Counted from the stretch's first letter, positions 12,230 through 24,023 are shown. The stretch: DNA of 64,000 bases from Gerris lacustris (GCA_951217055.1 OX578280.1:17523394-17587393), one strand, 5' to 3'. Numbers and translations: made by a program. The notes: a model not told the origin generated them from the letters alone.

Positions 12230-13010
12230 TTTTTTAATTTTCGAGTGGGGTATCAAATGAAAGCTGCTGAAGAGTAGGACGCAAATATATATATGCTTTT
12301 GTAAATTTTGCATTCCTTATTGGGTTAAAAAATCAAAATATACCCAAAAATAATTTTCCCCCCCCCAACCACTATACTTCGGCTGGTCCTAAAATTTAGA
12401 AATAATTCATGCTAATGCCTTATTGTGGGGCGATGAAAATTCCGGGAGTTCATCACAAATTTCAAAAAATTGCCAATTTTTGGCGCGAAAATTTGAAGTG
12501 CGCCAAAAATTTTATTTTCTTAAAATTTTGAGTTTGGTATCAAATGAAAGCTGCTGAAGAGTAGGACGCAAAGATATATATACAATTTTAAATTTTGCAT
12601 CCCTTATTGGGTAAAAAAATCAAAATATACCCAAAAAAAATTTCCCCCCCCCCCAACCACTATACTTCGGCTGGTACTAAAATTTCGAAATAATTCATGC
12701 TAATGCCTTATTGTGGGGCGATGAAAATTCCGGGAGTTCATCCCAAATTTTAAAAAATTGCCAATTTTGGGCTCGAAAATTTGAAGTGTGCCAAAAATTT
12801 TATTTTTTTAAAATTTTGAGTTGGGTATCATATGAAAGCTGGTGGAGAGTAGGATTCAAATATATATTTGCTTTTTTAAATTTTCCATTCTTTATTAATT
12901 TTATAAGTCAAAATATACCCCAAAAATTTCCCCCCTCCCCAACCACTATATAACGGGTTGTCCTAAAATTTCGAAATAATTCATGGTTATACCTTATGGT
13001 GAAGCGATGG
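12230..13010. repeat. 288-bp direct repeat, about 2.7 copies
   Basis: Successive copies begin near 12230, 12518 and 12806. The unit is defined by the TATCAAATGAAAGCTGCTGA segment, a C8-C11 run, and ATAATTCATGCTAATGCCTT. The array lies inside the 12002-13160 element. Confidence 0.85.
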
Positions 13011-13061
13011 AAATGGTCTGAAAAAATGAATTTTTCTAGTCGTTATTACCTATGAAAAACA

Positions 13062-13135
13062 TTGTGACCCCCCGGGGGATCGAACCCGGACCCTTGAGAT
13101 CGAAGAATAAAATCATAATTACATAACGGGCATGC
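13062..13135 (-). mobile_element. tRNA-like 3' half (SINE head remnant)
   Basis: The minus strand carries a perfect five-pair T-stem around a B-box: CCGGGTTCGATCCCCCGG, followed by an acceptor-like GGGGTCAC. The 5' half (A-box and D-arm) is degenerate. It sits at the right end of the 12002-13160 element. It is not a functional tRNA. Confidence 0.6.
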
Positions 13136-13169
13136 TTAATCTTCTACAAAACCCTAAAAAGTACTTGGA

Positions 13170-14290
13170 CGCAAGTACTTCCCTGTGATTTTTAAATGTT
13201 ATTTTTTATTTCTTGTTGGATATACACTTATAAATTTAGATAGGTTAATAGTTTTTAAAGTGTTTTACTCCCTCTGGATTAGTTAATGTTTTAAAGCCGA
13301 GAGTTAAAAGAGTTGAACGATTAGATAAAATGAATTTTAAAAAATAAAATAAATAACTGAACATTACTTTCAATCTAATGTAAACTTTGAAGAGATTTTT
13401 TTTTATTATTTTAATATCGATGAAAAAAAAAAAAAAAATCATGTAGTCCATCTGGTTCCATTAACTTTTTAGACAGGACAGACAGGCAAGGAAGGTATTA
13501 AACATTAAGGGGTGGAGTGACAGACAGCGAGGAAGATAAGCGTGAGGGATCCTGCAGCGTGGCATGAGGGGTTTGATCAGCTGGGACCCTTGGAGTGGGC
13601 TTCCCATAGCATTAAGTGCTTTCCTTTACCAAACTCATTATATTAATTTGACAATTGACATATGCATGCATTAAAGTTATTAAAACCCGTGTGGTGTTTT
13701 TTTTTTAACTTATTAACTATATGAAATGAACATCAAAAGGCTATTGAAGAGGCAAGATAATGGGACAGAAACTGATCTACGTTTACATTAATATATGTAT
13801 ATGTTATGTGAGGTTGAGAGAGAGTTCACTAATTTACTTCATCGTTAAAAATGTTAATTGGTTGACTTTAGAATGTGATTATCGATACCATTAAAAAATA
13901 ATTCCATCCTTATTGACAGTTAAGCCATCATTCTATTGAAGAATCAAAATTAAATAATATTTTAAGACATTTATTGTTCCTACACGTTTCACAGTGCTAA
14001 CAACAAAAGAGTTTTTATCCTTTAATGTAAGATACAAGAGGTTTACCTAATCCTTAAAATTTAGGTCTGACTGGGTTCGTAAGAAAACATCCATCCTTCT
14101 AACTGCGAATAAAAATGTATAAACATTTTTAATTTAATTTTCTTAAGTGTCTAAACTATGTAGGTACTTTAACAAGACTCACTTAAGTAAATAAGAGGAA
14201 TCGGACAGTTTGCACATCGACTTAATGTGGTAATTTGTCTGACCGCCGATGTTGTGGCAGTGATGTCAGGCTAGTGTCAGCACATTAGCC
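13170..14290. other. Intergenic AT-rich stretch
   Basis: No gene seen. TATGCATGCATTAAAGTTATTAAAA and neighbouring bases at about 11657-11780 recur at 13660-13760, so a diverged duplication of about 100 bp is present. Confidence 0.5.
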
Positions 14291-14296
14291 ATTTTT

Positions 14297-14440
14297 TTCG
14301 AATGCCTACTGCCAAGCTATGTCCCGCAGACAAACTTAGCCGACCACATATTCTTTAAAGGCACCACAAGATTTACTTATACACAAATTTCTAGCATGAT
14401 GGTATAGTGAGACATTTTTTGCACGCTATCTCCTGGACTA
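14297..14440. mobile_element. Solo arm of the foldback MITE seen at 10753-11124
   Basis: It matches the right arm of the 10753-11124 element from AATGCCTA..GCCAAG through TAGCCGACCACATATTCTTT to the terminal CTATCTCCTGGACTA. The other arm is missing. Confidence 0.75.
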
Positions 14441-14510
14441 TACTCAGTAAATTAACCACTCAGCTAAGCCGATAAATTAACCTTTCTTTAAGGCAACACA
14501 TCATAAGGGA

Positions 14511-14960
14511 TCGGTATAGCCGAATGGTTAGCGTACTCCCTAACTCTTGTCTAAAACCAAGGTCATTATCACTATACGCTATATCTGGTGATGGATCGAA
14601 TCCCATGGAGGTAAGAAATATTTCTTACTGGATGATCAAGTGGGTTTGAAATGGTTAATACTCTCCAGTCTAGCAGGACGTGGATCGGGTTATTTGCTCA
14701 ATGGACCACTATACGACAAAGACCACCTACGAGGTCTGTGTCTTCTGGATTAGAACTCGAGGCTTCAGGTTAACCCCCCCCCCCCCCCCCCACTTCACTT
14801 AAGCAGCTACCCATTATACCATACCAAAAACACATGGAGATGGTGGGTGAGCACCTTGCCGGATTCAGGAATTACCCCAGGAGCGTCTTGCGTGAAAAGC
14901 GAACGCAATAGGAATGGGCTATCTTGGGTTTAATATCTATTTTTCATTTGCGTCTACTAA
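14511..14960 (+). mobile_element. tRNA-derived SINE with long variable arm
   Basis: The A-box-like TATAGCCGAATGGTTAGCG (14515-14533) and B-box GGATCGAATCCC (14593-14604) are separated by more than in most tRNAs, as in Leu/Ser-type tRNAs. The downstream body, to about 14960, contains an 18-base C-run (14774-14791). A second, more diverged member is at 16413-16600. An A-box-like GGCTTAGCTGAGTGGTTAA on the minus strand at about 14454-14472 may be a further SINE fragment. Confidence 0.6.
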
Positions 14961-15869
14961 TATTTCTTCATATTAAGCGCCTCTATTGGGTTCACCTATT
15001 AAAGTGATCGAACCAAGTTTATAATTATTAGCATCATCACGATGACGAGTCAGCTACCAAGAGTATCATGCATCATGAATACAACTTACGTCATAGGAAT
15101 CCCAGCCAGTGAAAGAAAGAGTGCGGATATACCTTGTTTGAAAATTTCCACGAACACAGAAGCGTGAGAATTACAATTGATTTTGGATAGCAATAATAAT
15201 TATTATCATTGAGTGACTAATTTCTTCAAAATCTGGTCGAAACAAGCATCTCAGTTGCACGAAATTTCATAATAATATACTAATGATCGTCACCACATTA
15301 TTATTTATCCTTTTGCAATCAGAATTTGACTCAATTTTAGTATCGAGAGAATAACATTTCTTCTGAGAAGGTGAGGTCTAATCTTTCATAAGGGAGTTAT
15401 AAGTTCTTAATATACATTTAAGCCTCGATTTCACAAAAAAAAAAAACAATCACGATTACAAAATCAATACATCCTCATATGAATGAAAGTTTATCAGGTT
15501 ACAATTTCCAGTATCCTATTTTCTACTCTTGTTGATTCATTCTTCTTTCGTGAAACTTATATTCGATGTCATTTAATCCAATTTCTTAAGTTCCGTCTCA
15601 TTCTATTCCTAAGAATTAATTAGATTACATATTCACCTTTATTACATCCGGTCATTTTATGTCAATTGATTCATCTTTTAAAGAACTTAAAACTTAAGTA
15701 AATGAGTCCTGAAGATTAATTTATACATTCTAAGATTACTAAAGTTAAAAAGAAAAGACAACAAAGATTAGGATCATTTATATCCCGGTTTTACCCAATT
15801 GCATAATTTAAATATGATTCAGAATTAATATCAAGCTATACTTCGGTTCGAAACCAGTTACGTTTGACA

Positions 15870-15901
<32 letters not shown>

Positions 15902-16410
15902 CAAGGAAAAAAAATTAACGAAATTGTTTTTGCACATCGTTCACATTGTAAATTAATTTAAAATGATTAGATCCAATTATTTAATTTTTATATTAAGGTT
16001 ATAAAAATATGCATATTAATTTATTTTATAATAAGATACTATTTAATTTATTCAGTTTATTATTTTTACTTACTTACATATTTATAGTAAGAGAAGATAA
16101 ATTATAAGAGAGAAAATATTTCCGTGAGTTCACACGCTTCAGGATCTGTAAACACGCTTATTTTTGTTTATAATCTTGTTCACCTTCGCTTGTTTTTTTT
16201 TTATCAAATATTATAAAATTCATATTGACACAATAATTTAAAGGGGAACGTTGAGTGGCGTGGAAGAGTGTTTAGCATAATCGGAATATGCCTGAAGCTA
16301 AGATACAAACACCGATATAATTGGTAAGCTCAAACATCAGAGAGGCGAGTAATGTTTCTCATTGGTGATCGCGCTCGCTTAACTCGAGTTAAGGGGCCAA
16401 TGGGGTAATC
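14961..16410. other. Intergenic AT-rich stretch
   Basis: I see no gene. It includes a T-run of 27 or more near 15870 and several A-runs. Confidence 0.55.
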
Positions 16411-16412
16411 TG

Positions 16413-16600
16413 TGTTGTGTAGCCGAGCGGTTATCCTGAAACCGATGTTATTATCGATATATCTCTGATGATGGTTTTAATGCCACGGAGGTGACATGAT
16501 TCACACTGAACTGATGATGACATAATATTATCAAGTGGATGTATGAAGTGGTAGATTTCTCTACCCAACAGGAGGTACCGGGTTTCAATTTTTTAATAGA
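16413..16600 (+). mobile_element. tRNA-derived SINE, diverged copy
   Basis: A-box-like TGTGTAGCCGAGCGGTTATC at 16415 or so. A damaged B-box region (ATGGTTTTAATGCCACGGAG) sits where the 14511 copy has GATGGATCGAATCCCATGGAG. Both are followed by AGGTRA and by an ATCAAGTGG segment, which supports a shared family. Confidence 0.55.
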
Positions 16601-16694
16601 TCCATTAAGTTACTTGTTTGTGAATGAATTGATCTCGGATCTTATTTATTTTTATTATTAAATAATATGCATTTATTTATAATTTAATTTAGTC

Positions 16695-17180
16695 GATTTT
16701 TGCTTTGGAGCTTACTGAAAGTAACGAAAGCTATGTGTTCGTACTGAAGAACGACATTTTTTTTTTGTTTCCGACTCAGAAATTCCAGTACAGAAATCCG
16801 TTTCAGACCGTGAAATTCAGTGTCTATCTGTAGGTCTGTAGCTTAATTTTTTGCGAACCAACATTATGTTCTGATTTGCAACATAACGTCTGATTTTAAT
16901 GAAATTTGTACGGTAGGTCATAACTATTGTTGGTCCCATATAAGTCTCAAAATTATGCGCCCATTTGTTTCTCTTCTACATGCGCACAAATATACATTTA
17001 CACCTATATCTTCAAAAGTCATTTGATGTTTATGAAATTTGAATAGGTTTTCGAAAAGGCCCCAGATAAATTTTAACCGTCTGCGCTCTTTAAATTTTGC
17101 TAAATTCATACTTTTATTGGCCCCAGATTAATTTTAACCGTCTGCGCTCTTTAAATTTTAGAAAATTCATACTTTAAATT
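16695..17180 (-). repeat. Dispersed repeat Q, copy 1
   Basis: Read on the minus strand it follows the order of the family: a GTGCAGACGGTTGAAAT-like start, a CATCTGATTT..AAAGAT segment, an ACATTTATTTGTGCGCATGT segment, a CAAAAAATT..GACAGACAGACAC segment, and a TCGTTCTTCAGAACGA-like end with GCTTCCGTTACCTTCGGTAA. Other copies are at 18563, 21610, 34860, 48828 and 49335. A 75-bp stretch (17030-17165) is duplicated inside this copy. No coding capacity is seen. Confidence 0.75.
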
Positions 17181-17272
17181 CATGTAACAAATCAAAAAAA
17201 TCGGTCCGAGACAACTCAGACAAACTTTCTCATATATGAGTCCATAATTATTTAGCCCAGGGCCATATATTA

Positions 17273-17287
17273 GGGGGGGGGGGGGGG
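17273..17287 (+). repeat. G15 homopolymer
   Basis: A run of 15 G. Such runs, with C on the other strand, recur throughout the window (14774-14791, 23141-23175, 27554-27573, 34541-34557) and most lie inside MITE-like repeats. Confidence 0.9.
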
Positions 17288-17349
17288 TCCATGTATTAGT
17301 TTTCGTATGTACAAAAAAAGTTCATCAAAATTTATCATAAAAATAACAT

Positions 17350-17395
17350 CTCCTAGGCGGGGAATCGAACCCGGGCTCTCTCCATCCGCGTTTTA
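17350..17395 (-). mobile_element. tRNA-like B-box fragment
   Basis: The minus strand reads GCCCGGGTTCGATTCCCCGC with a good T-stem, followed by CTAGGAG as an acceptor-like end. No matching A-box half is visible, so it is a SINE or pseudo-tRNA fragment. Confidence 0.5.
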
Positions 17396-17399
17396 AGCT

Positions 17400-17690
17400 T
17401 TTTTCTCAGGAACTAGATTTTTCCCCGGAAAACGGCTTATATCGTTAGATTCGTATTTAAATGGGCTACATTGTAGAATTTATTAATCAAAATCGTCGGA
17501 CCCGTTTTTGGAGAGTAGCACCCCTAAATTCGGAGCTAAAATTCGTTTCTCTATTTCGCCGCGGGGTATGATTATTCTGAACATGTGTGCCAAATTTTTG
17601 TCAAAATCGGCCCAGTAGTTTAGGCTCCAGGCGTCTGCACAGACAGACATTTAAAAAAAACAAAAAAAAACCACTTTTTTGGACAACTTT
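17400..17690 (+). repeat. Dispersed repeat S, copy 1
   Basis: Contains TCTCAGGAACTAG, CTACATTGTAGAATTTATTA, GGGGTATGATTATTCTGAAC, CAAAATCGGCCCAGTAGTTT and a GACAGACATT end. A minus-strand relative is at 26290-26540 and a shorter one at 59500-59590. Non-coding. Confidence 0.6.
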
Positions 17691-17699
17691 AACTGACTA

Positions 17700-18560
17700 T
17701 TTTAATTTTTAAAATATCATATTTATTTGAACACCTTGATTATACTTTATTTGTAATTTATTTAAAAATAAATTAATAAACAAGTATAAAACAAATTTCT
17801 TTGAAGTATTTAAATTAGATTTAATCTTATTTAAGGTTTACTTAAAATGGATTTATTATTATTAAAATGAAGTTATTTATTCCAGGAAAACAAAAACTTG
17901 TTCACTTATAATTAGTATGAATGAGCCAACAAGTATTTATTATTTAATTTACCCAATAGAATTAACCTTTTTAACTTAATATTATCATGTTAACCTTATA
18001 ATACCAGTGCGTAATACGATAGAGCTGATATTTAAAATGCATGAGGTTTTTTTTTAAAGTGTAATTTAATATTTTATGCGTAGTGTAGTCACTTATCATA
18101 AATTATAAAAAAAATAAATTACTCCAATTACGCACGTTATTCTAATTCAGAATAAAAAAATAACTTTTTCCACTAAAATTATTTGATGGATCTATTTAGT
18201 TTGTATAAAGCCACATTTCTAGTGTAAACATGTATCATTATGATTCTGAATTATTTTATGTCTGTGTTCCTCAATATTCCGTTATTAATTTATACCTTAA
18301 ATTTAGTGGATTTATTTTGGTTATTATTGTGCAAAGCCACATTTCAAACAAATTTAGTTCTAGTTCAATTATAATATTATTCAATTATTATTATGTATTT
18401 AAATGATTTTATTATTTCATTTTTTGTTTTTAGTAATTTGAATCCGGAGTTTACCACTTAAGAGGACTATAATCTCTATATTCACCTTTAGACAACCATA
18501 AAGAAAAGAAAGCATTTAAGGTAAAATAAATGTATAATAATTATTTAAATTTTTTAAATA
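17700..18560. other. AT-rich intergenic stretch
   Basis: Nothing recognised except related short segments (AAGCCACATTTC; CACTTAAGAGGACTATAATC versus 19328-19400) that suggest an internal duplication with 18420-18540 / 19300-19400. Confidence 0.5.
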
Positions 18561-18562
18561 TT

Positions 18563-18835
18563 TTGCATCCGAGATTACCGAAGATAGCGGAAGCTATCTG
18601 ATTGTTCTGAAGAACGAAAATTTTTGATGTCTCAGATTTCAAAAATTCCAAGACTCAAATCCGTTTCAGCCATCAAAGAACATTTTTGGTTCCATATCTG
18701 TCTTTCTGTCGGACTTTCGCACAATTTTTGGAGCCAACATAATATTATATAAAAACGGCCCCTCCGATTTTAATGAAATTTTGATTAGCCTATATAAGTT
18801 TAAGAAAATTTAAAAAATTTGACAATATTTTTTTT
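18563..18835 (-). repeat. Dispersed repeat Q, copy 2 (partial)
   Basis: The minus strand matches the 3' half of the Q family: TTTCATTAAAATCGGAGG, the AACATAATATTATA/AAAATTGTGCG segment and the GTTCTTCAGAACAATCAGAT-like end. Confidence 0.7.
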
Positions 18836-18839
18836 CCGG

Positions 18840-19207
18840 GGGGCTTCTACACCCGAAGACTAAGGCCACTTAAGTGGGCCCATCGAGCAAACCCGGGTTA
18901 GGGACCGAAATCTTCACACTTTTGTGAAGATGTGGTCGGTAACCATGACTCCCCTCCTGGTTGTATTACAACCAGGAGTGTCATCATCATGGTTTCCAGG
19001 CCGAAACCTGGTGGCGCCACTATTTCGAGGAGCTTCCCATTTATTTAAACAATGCTGGGTTAACATTGAGCGGGGGGCCCGGTCCGGGAATTGAACCCAG
19101 AGCTGTGGTCAGAAGTGTTCACCCATCCATCTACGTACCCTGCTCGAGGCTGCTTAACTTGCGTTATCATACATCAAGCGCGCTAGCCTCTGAGCCACCC
19201 AGGCCCC
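18840..19207 (-). mobile_element. tRNA-derived SINE with enlarged head
   Basis: On the minus strand, GGGGGCCTGGGTGGCTCAGA at 19207 opens an A-box (TGGCTCAGAGGCTAGCGCG), and GGGTTCAATTCCCGGACCGG (about 19096-19077) supplies a B-box with a good T-stem. GGGGGCC..GGGCCCCC close as an acceptor stem. About 75 bp extra separates the boxes, so it is not a normal tRNA. The body toward 18840 includes a hairpin CCAGGAG..CTCCTGG-type palindrome at 18954-18979. The 83-codon plus frame over it is a by-product. Confidence 0.65.
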
Positions 19208-19679
19208 CTTGACAATAATAGGTTGTTATAGCATAAAATCATTAAAGTACACGAAATAGGAGCGAGGAAGCTAAGTGCCACACCAATTAGCAGACTATTA
19301 TTTTTGTTTTTAGTAAATAGATACAGGAGTTTATCACTTGAGATCGTACATAATATTAATTTACCTTTCGACATTCATAAAGAAAAGAAGACATTTTTTA
19401 AGCTAGCAAAAATGTATACTTATTAAATATTTTTAATTAGTTTTTTGAAATTATAGTATTGGAATAAAAAAAAGATATAATAGAAAGAAAAGGTTCTAAA
19501 CAAATAAATTACTGTTTTGCATTGATAAAAAATGAAGTTCTATAATGTTAAAAGAAATAAGAGGGGTGGAACTTATTTCTCTGTGATGTGACATCGAGTG
19601 AAGCGAGCCCCTTCTCTTCCCCTTCCTGTAATGATACTGTTGCATTAAACGCACAAAGCAGAAAATAATGTCCCTTTTT

Positions 19680-20366
19680 AGGGCCCGTAGCTAAAACCAA
19701 GGACCCTTATATTTTCCTGCGTGTGTCTGTCTGTCCGTCCGTCTGTCGCCTGCTCTCACGGCTACACCTTTCGTCTGATCACTTTGCAATTTGGCACATA
19801 TGTGTATAGTACCTATTCACACATTTTAAAAATATAGCGACTTAAAAAAATTATTTTTCAAAAAATGTAGGGTAAAAAACTTAAGGGTTAAGAAAAATGT
19901 TTTTTTCTTGGACACCGTGTGGGGTATCATATGAAAGGGTACGTCGAGCTGATTACAAAAATATATAATTTTTGATTATAAGCTTTGATAGGGCAAGCGT
20001 AGGTGAGTTTGAAGTGAGTGTGAAAAGTGTCCACCCTTCTATCTCGCTTATGAAAAGTGCAAAATATCTGAAAAAATTCCTGAACATTCTTCGACCAAAA
20101 GTAAAGATACCACTTTTTGGAAATTTCAAAAAAAAATTATTTTATTTTTTATTGACAAAATACGTTTTTTTTTTATAATTATGGTCTTTTCGATGTATTT
20201 ATATGGTTGTAGTCCGGTTCATTGGCAACAAATACTTTATCAGAAGTTTGTTTATGTATATTGAAAATTTCAGACCCATAGGATAGTTCAAAGTAGGCTT
20301 TTTAGCATTTTATAAAGCACCATCAATAGGTACAACTTAAACTATACAGGGTTGCCTACGGACCCT
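19680..20366. mobile_element. Second member of the 12002-13160 repeat family
   Basis: The left end AGGGCCCGTAGCTAAAACCA matches in inverted form the right end CTACGGACCCT (20356-20366). It has GTGTGTCTGTCTGTCCGTCC at its 5' side and GGGGTATCATATGAAAGG inside, both shared with the 12002 copy. The 288-bp repetition is absent here. Confidence 0.55.
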
Positions 20367-20464
20367 CGCTGTGTGCTGACTAGCACACACTTGACCTGTT
20401 TATTTAATTTAATAAATAAAAACACTATTTAAATATTAGGTATTTTTAAGTCATACGCATTTTT

Positions 20465-20907
20465 GGCATAGCACTTTTTTATTTTAGCACCCCCCTTGAT
20501 TATAAACAATAATTTGCCATGCAAAAGTCTTTAAGGTTTGTGTGTTTGTCTCCCCAAGACATTGAGCCTCTTGGGGGCAGTTTTATTACGATATTCTAAA
20601 ATCAAGACTATTCACATGTAAGACTATATCAAATATAGAAAACTGAAGGACAATGAGTTCTACAGTTTTCTTAGCTTATATTTAATATTCCTTTGTCTTA
20701 ATAGTTAATTAGACTAAGGGATATTATCACATTTATATGCACAAGTGTGACATTCCTTTGTCCCAAGGTACATGGAATTAAATATCCCTTTGTCTTAATA
20801 GTAATTTAGAGAAATATATACTAGGTACTCTTTACATGTTCCTTTGTCTAAATAACTACTAAGACTAAGGGATTTAGGGGGGAGGGTGATTAAGTAAAAA
20901 AGTATAC
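20465..20907. mobile_element. X-type MITE, copy 1, with 9-bp flanking duplication
   Basis: The left end includes GCACTTTTTTATTTTAGCAC followed by C-rich sequence. The right end, reverse-complemented, reads GTATACTTTTTTACTTAATC followed by ACCC. CGCATTTTT flanks it on both sides (20456-20464 and 20908-20916). Inside are repeated inverted modules of CCCTTTGTCTTAATAGTTA / TTAGACTAAGGGATAT. No transposase is encoded. Confidence 0.75.
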
Positions 20908-20916
20908 CGCATTTTT

Positions 20917-21609
20917 AACACTTATTTGTTTCAGCATGTTTTCTAATACAAGGGGTAAGGTACCTACTTGAAGTATACAGCGCAGTGTACTTGGCATTAC
21001 AGATTAAGTACTTGTAGTTAACAATGCTCTTTGTACTAAACCACTGACGATAGAAAACTTGCTAAACCGGTATGGTATAGTGTTAAAAATACTTGTGATG
21101 TAGAGAAATAAAGAAGTACCTAATATTTAAATATTGTTTTTATTTATTAAATTGCATATGGTTACTATTACAATATCTCGGTCGAAACTACGCAATTCGT
21201 TGTTAATATTCCTTTTTTTAAATTATTATTTACTTATTTTTTCCCTAAATGAAAATTATTGCAGCTTAGTATCATTTATTTTCCCATTAAGGATATAGAA
21301 TACGCGACTCCTCACTCAGTAAATTATAAAGACATTCGAGGTGCACCACATTAAAGCTTTTATTGAAGTAATTAACACCTCATCAGGATTCAAATGAAAA
21401 AGTTCATGACCAAATGACAAAAGTTTTTAAATTATAAAGCATTTATAAATACTTAATTTTTATTAAGTAGCATTTTGTATTAAGTTAGAGTATTAATTCA
21501 CTTTTTAACTAAAACGAAATTATAATAAAACCGAACAAAAATTAAGAATAAAAAATATTATTATGACAAAATTATATTTAATACTCGTAATTAGACAATA
21601 ATATAGATT
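20917..21609. other. Intergenic stretch
   Basis: No gene is supported. The segment around 21340-21400 (AATTAACACCTCATCAGGAT) resembles the tails of some retroelements, but this is too short to call. Confidence 0.4.
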
Positions 21610-21965
21610 TTTGCTACCGAAGTTCGGAAAGTAAGGTCGTTCTGAAGAACGAATTATTTTTATGCCTCCAATTTCAAACCTTCCGAGACAGAAATCAGTT
21701 TTAGGTATCAGAGAACATCTTTGGTTCCGTGTCTGCCTGTCACACTTATTTTTTTGCGAACCAACATAATATTAAAAACTACTCGTAGGTTATAATTAGC
21801 CCATTGTTGATCTCATATATTTGCTACCTTCTGCGCCTAATTGTTTCTCTTTTACTTGCGCACAAATAGACATTTATTTACACCTATATCTTTAAAAAAA
21901 TACTCATCTGATTTTTATGAAATACGGATGGTTTGTCAAAAGTAGCTCCAGGTTAATTTCAAACC
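21610..21965 (-). repeat. Dispersed repeat Q, copy 3
   Basis: Minus-strand copy running from the CTTTCCGAACTTCGGTAGCA end to the TTGAAATTAACCTGG start. Intermediate segments (AACATAATATTA..AACTACTCG, TTGTTTCTCTTTTACTTGCG) match copies 1 and 5. Confidence 0.75.
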
Positions 21966-22345
21966 TATTTAATATTCCTTTGTCTTAATAGTTAATTAGA
22001 CTAAGGGATATTGTTACATTTATGTATATACACAAATGACATATTCCTTTGTCTTAATAGTTAATTAGACTAAGGGATATTGTTACATTTATGTATATAC
22101 ACAAATGACATATTCCTTTGTCTTAATAGTTAATTAGACTAAGGAATATTGTTACATTTATGTATATACACAAATGACATATTCCTTTGTCCCAAGGTAC
22201 ATTGGACTAAATATCCCTTTGTCTTAATAGTAATTTAGACTAAGGAATATATACCTCTGCATAATACCACATTCTCTACCATTTTCTCAAAAACTATTAA
22301 GTCAAAGGGATATAAGAGGGTGCTTAAGCAAAAAAGTACCCAAAT
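21966..22345. mobile_element. X-type MITE, copy 2, left end missing, internal 66-bp tandem repeats
   Basis: The segment ATTCCTTTGTCTTAATAGTT...ACACAAATGACAT is repeated in tandem (21972, 22041, 22107) before the usual CCCAAGGTACATTGGACTAA and right end GGTGCTTAAGCAAAAAAGTA plus CCC. The left TIR is absent. It abuts repeat Q copy 3. Confidence 0.7.
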
Positions 22346-23080
22346 TATTATGCTTAGGGGAAACTGTATTATGAGGAACGTCGGACAGATTTTTGTTGTT
22401 TTTTGTATTGTAAATATTTTGAAGATTGTTTAAGATTTTATTATTTTATTACTATGTATAATTATTTACACTGTATTTACTGTATGAATATTAATTTTTC
22501 ATAGTTCAATAAAAGTTTAGATTTCGAATTAGCAACCAATCTAACTGCTATGAATGACAGCATGCTTCAGTAAATCCTTAGTAAAATCTGCTTAACCATT
22601 TAAAATTATGTATAATTAATACATATATTTGAAAGCATTAAACTTGAAAATTTATTGATTTATACTTAAATCAAATTGACCATAACAGTTCAGTCCGGTA
22701 ATGGATATTGTTATATACATGCCTGATGAAGCATATCTACCAGTTTTATCGGAACTATTAAATAACTAAAGAAGGCATATTTAAGTAAAAAGCTTTTTAG
22801 TATCCACCTGTAACAATTGAAAGAGGGTGCTGTCACGACATGTTTATTCATGCCGTTTAACTTAACTCTGTATTGATAGGTATTTATGGTTATACATGAA
22901 TTGCCAACGAATATTTTAATATTATATTTCGTATATAAAACTTTTTTTATTTATATATTATCTTAAAACATCATTTAACGATTAACAAACCATCTTGGAA
23001 GTTTCTAACTCTGTATATAATTCTTAAGACCACACAAGGATCACAACTATTAAATTATATTCAGTATTGCCTCAACATGT
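22346..23080. other. AT-rich intergenic stretch
   Basis: I recognise nothing; TGCCTGATGAAGCATAT at about 22720 is a phrase often seen near retroelement tails but is not sufficient. Confidence 0.5.
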
Positions 23081-23081
23081 C

Positions 23082-23140
23082 GGCACTTCTTTAGATTGTT
23101 ACTCCCATATGTTTTTTTTTTGGTACTTTTTTTACTTTAG

Positions 23141-23175
<35 letters not shown>

Positions 23176-23930
23176 TATATCCCTTTGTCTTAGTAGTTAT
23201 TTAGACAAAAGGGATATTAACAGAGTAGTATATATTCCTTAATCTAAAACACTATTAAGACAAAGGGATATTTAGTCCAATGTATACCTTGGACAAAGGA
23301 ATATCACACTTGTGTGTATAAATGTGATAATATCCCTTATTCTAATTAACTATTATGACAAAGGAATATTAAATATACGCTAAGAACACTGCAGAACTCG
23401 TTGTCCTTCAGATTTCGGAAAAAATTTAGTCTTACACATGACAATCAATCTTAAAATAGCTTAATAAAACTGCCCCAGGAGTCTCAATGTCTTGGGGAGA
23501 CAAACACACAAACCTTTGAGACTTTTATTGGGCAGAGTATTGTTTAAAACCAAGGGGGGTGCAAAAGTAAAAAAGGGCTGTTTTATATATAAATGACTTT
23601 GACTAAATAACTATTAAGTCAAAGGGGATGTTTAGTCCAATGTACTTTGGGACAAAGGAATATCACACTTCTGGTTTTATAAGGGGAATAACAGTCTAAA
23701 GAAGAACATACGTACACCATGTTTGGATTGTCACTCCCTTCTATTTTTTTTATAAGGGGAGTAACAACCTAAAGAAGTGCCAAAATGTCTATATACCATT
23801 TGAACAACCACTCTCTCAGTTGCTGTATCATTTTTAAGCACTTCTTTAGATTGTTACTTCCTTATAAAAAAAAAAATAGAGGGGAGTAACAATCTAAAGA
23901 AGGTGTATGGAATGTTCTTCTTTAAGGCCG
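23082..23930. mobile_element. Nested cluster of X- and Y-type MITEs
   Basis: A Y end (GGCACTTCTTTAGATTGTTA, 23082) is followed at 23122-23577 by a full X element: TGGTACTTTTTTTACTTTAG, then a C35 run and the CCCTTTGTCTTAGTAGTTAT modules, ending GGGGGGTGCAAAAGTAAAAA plus AGGGC. A further X fragment and three Y arms (AGGGGAGTAACAATCTAAAG and its inverse) follow to 23915. This fits X having inserted into Y, followed by further rearrangement. Confidence 0.7.
23141..23175 (+). repeat. C35 homopolymer
   Basis: Uninterrupted run of 35 C directly after the X-type TIR. Its length is probably assembly- and length-polymorphic. Confidence 0.9.
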
Positions 23931-24023
23931 CAAACATTTTGACCGTGTATGGGGCTGTTTGATGATAATTGATACTAAGAACGCCGTGTGTTTTTCTTTA
24001 GACTCCATATAACTTAATAACTT

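Larger units (their letters stand above)
12002..13160. mobile_element. Dispersed element with short TIRs and 288-bp internal repeats
   Basis: The left end TTTTTAGGGTTTTGTAGA is the reverse complement of the right end TCTACAAAACCCTAAAAA. Inside, a unit of 288 bp recurs: TATCAAATGAAAGCTG begins at 12251 and 12538, with a variant at 12826. Each unit ends with a C-run and AACCACTATACTTCGGC. The 5' side has a GTCCGTCTGTCCGTCG tract. A relative sits at 19680-20366. Repeats of this style are widespread in arthropods, but I cannot assign the class. Confidence 0.65.

Noticed and set aside
19073..19207. Intron-containing tRNA gene
   Set aside because: About 75 extra bases lie between the boxes and not at the canonical intron site, and a SINE-like body follows.
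21340..21400. Penelope- or LTR-type tail (CACCTCATCAGGATTCAAAT)
   Set aside because: The phrase is suggestive but too short, with no reverse transcriptase or repeat partner in the window.
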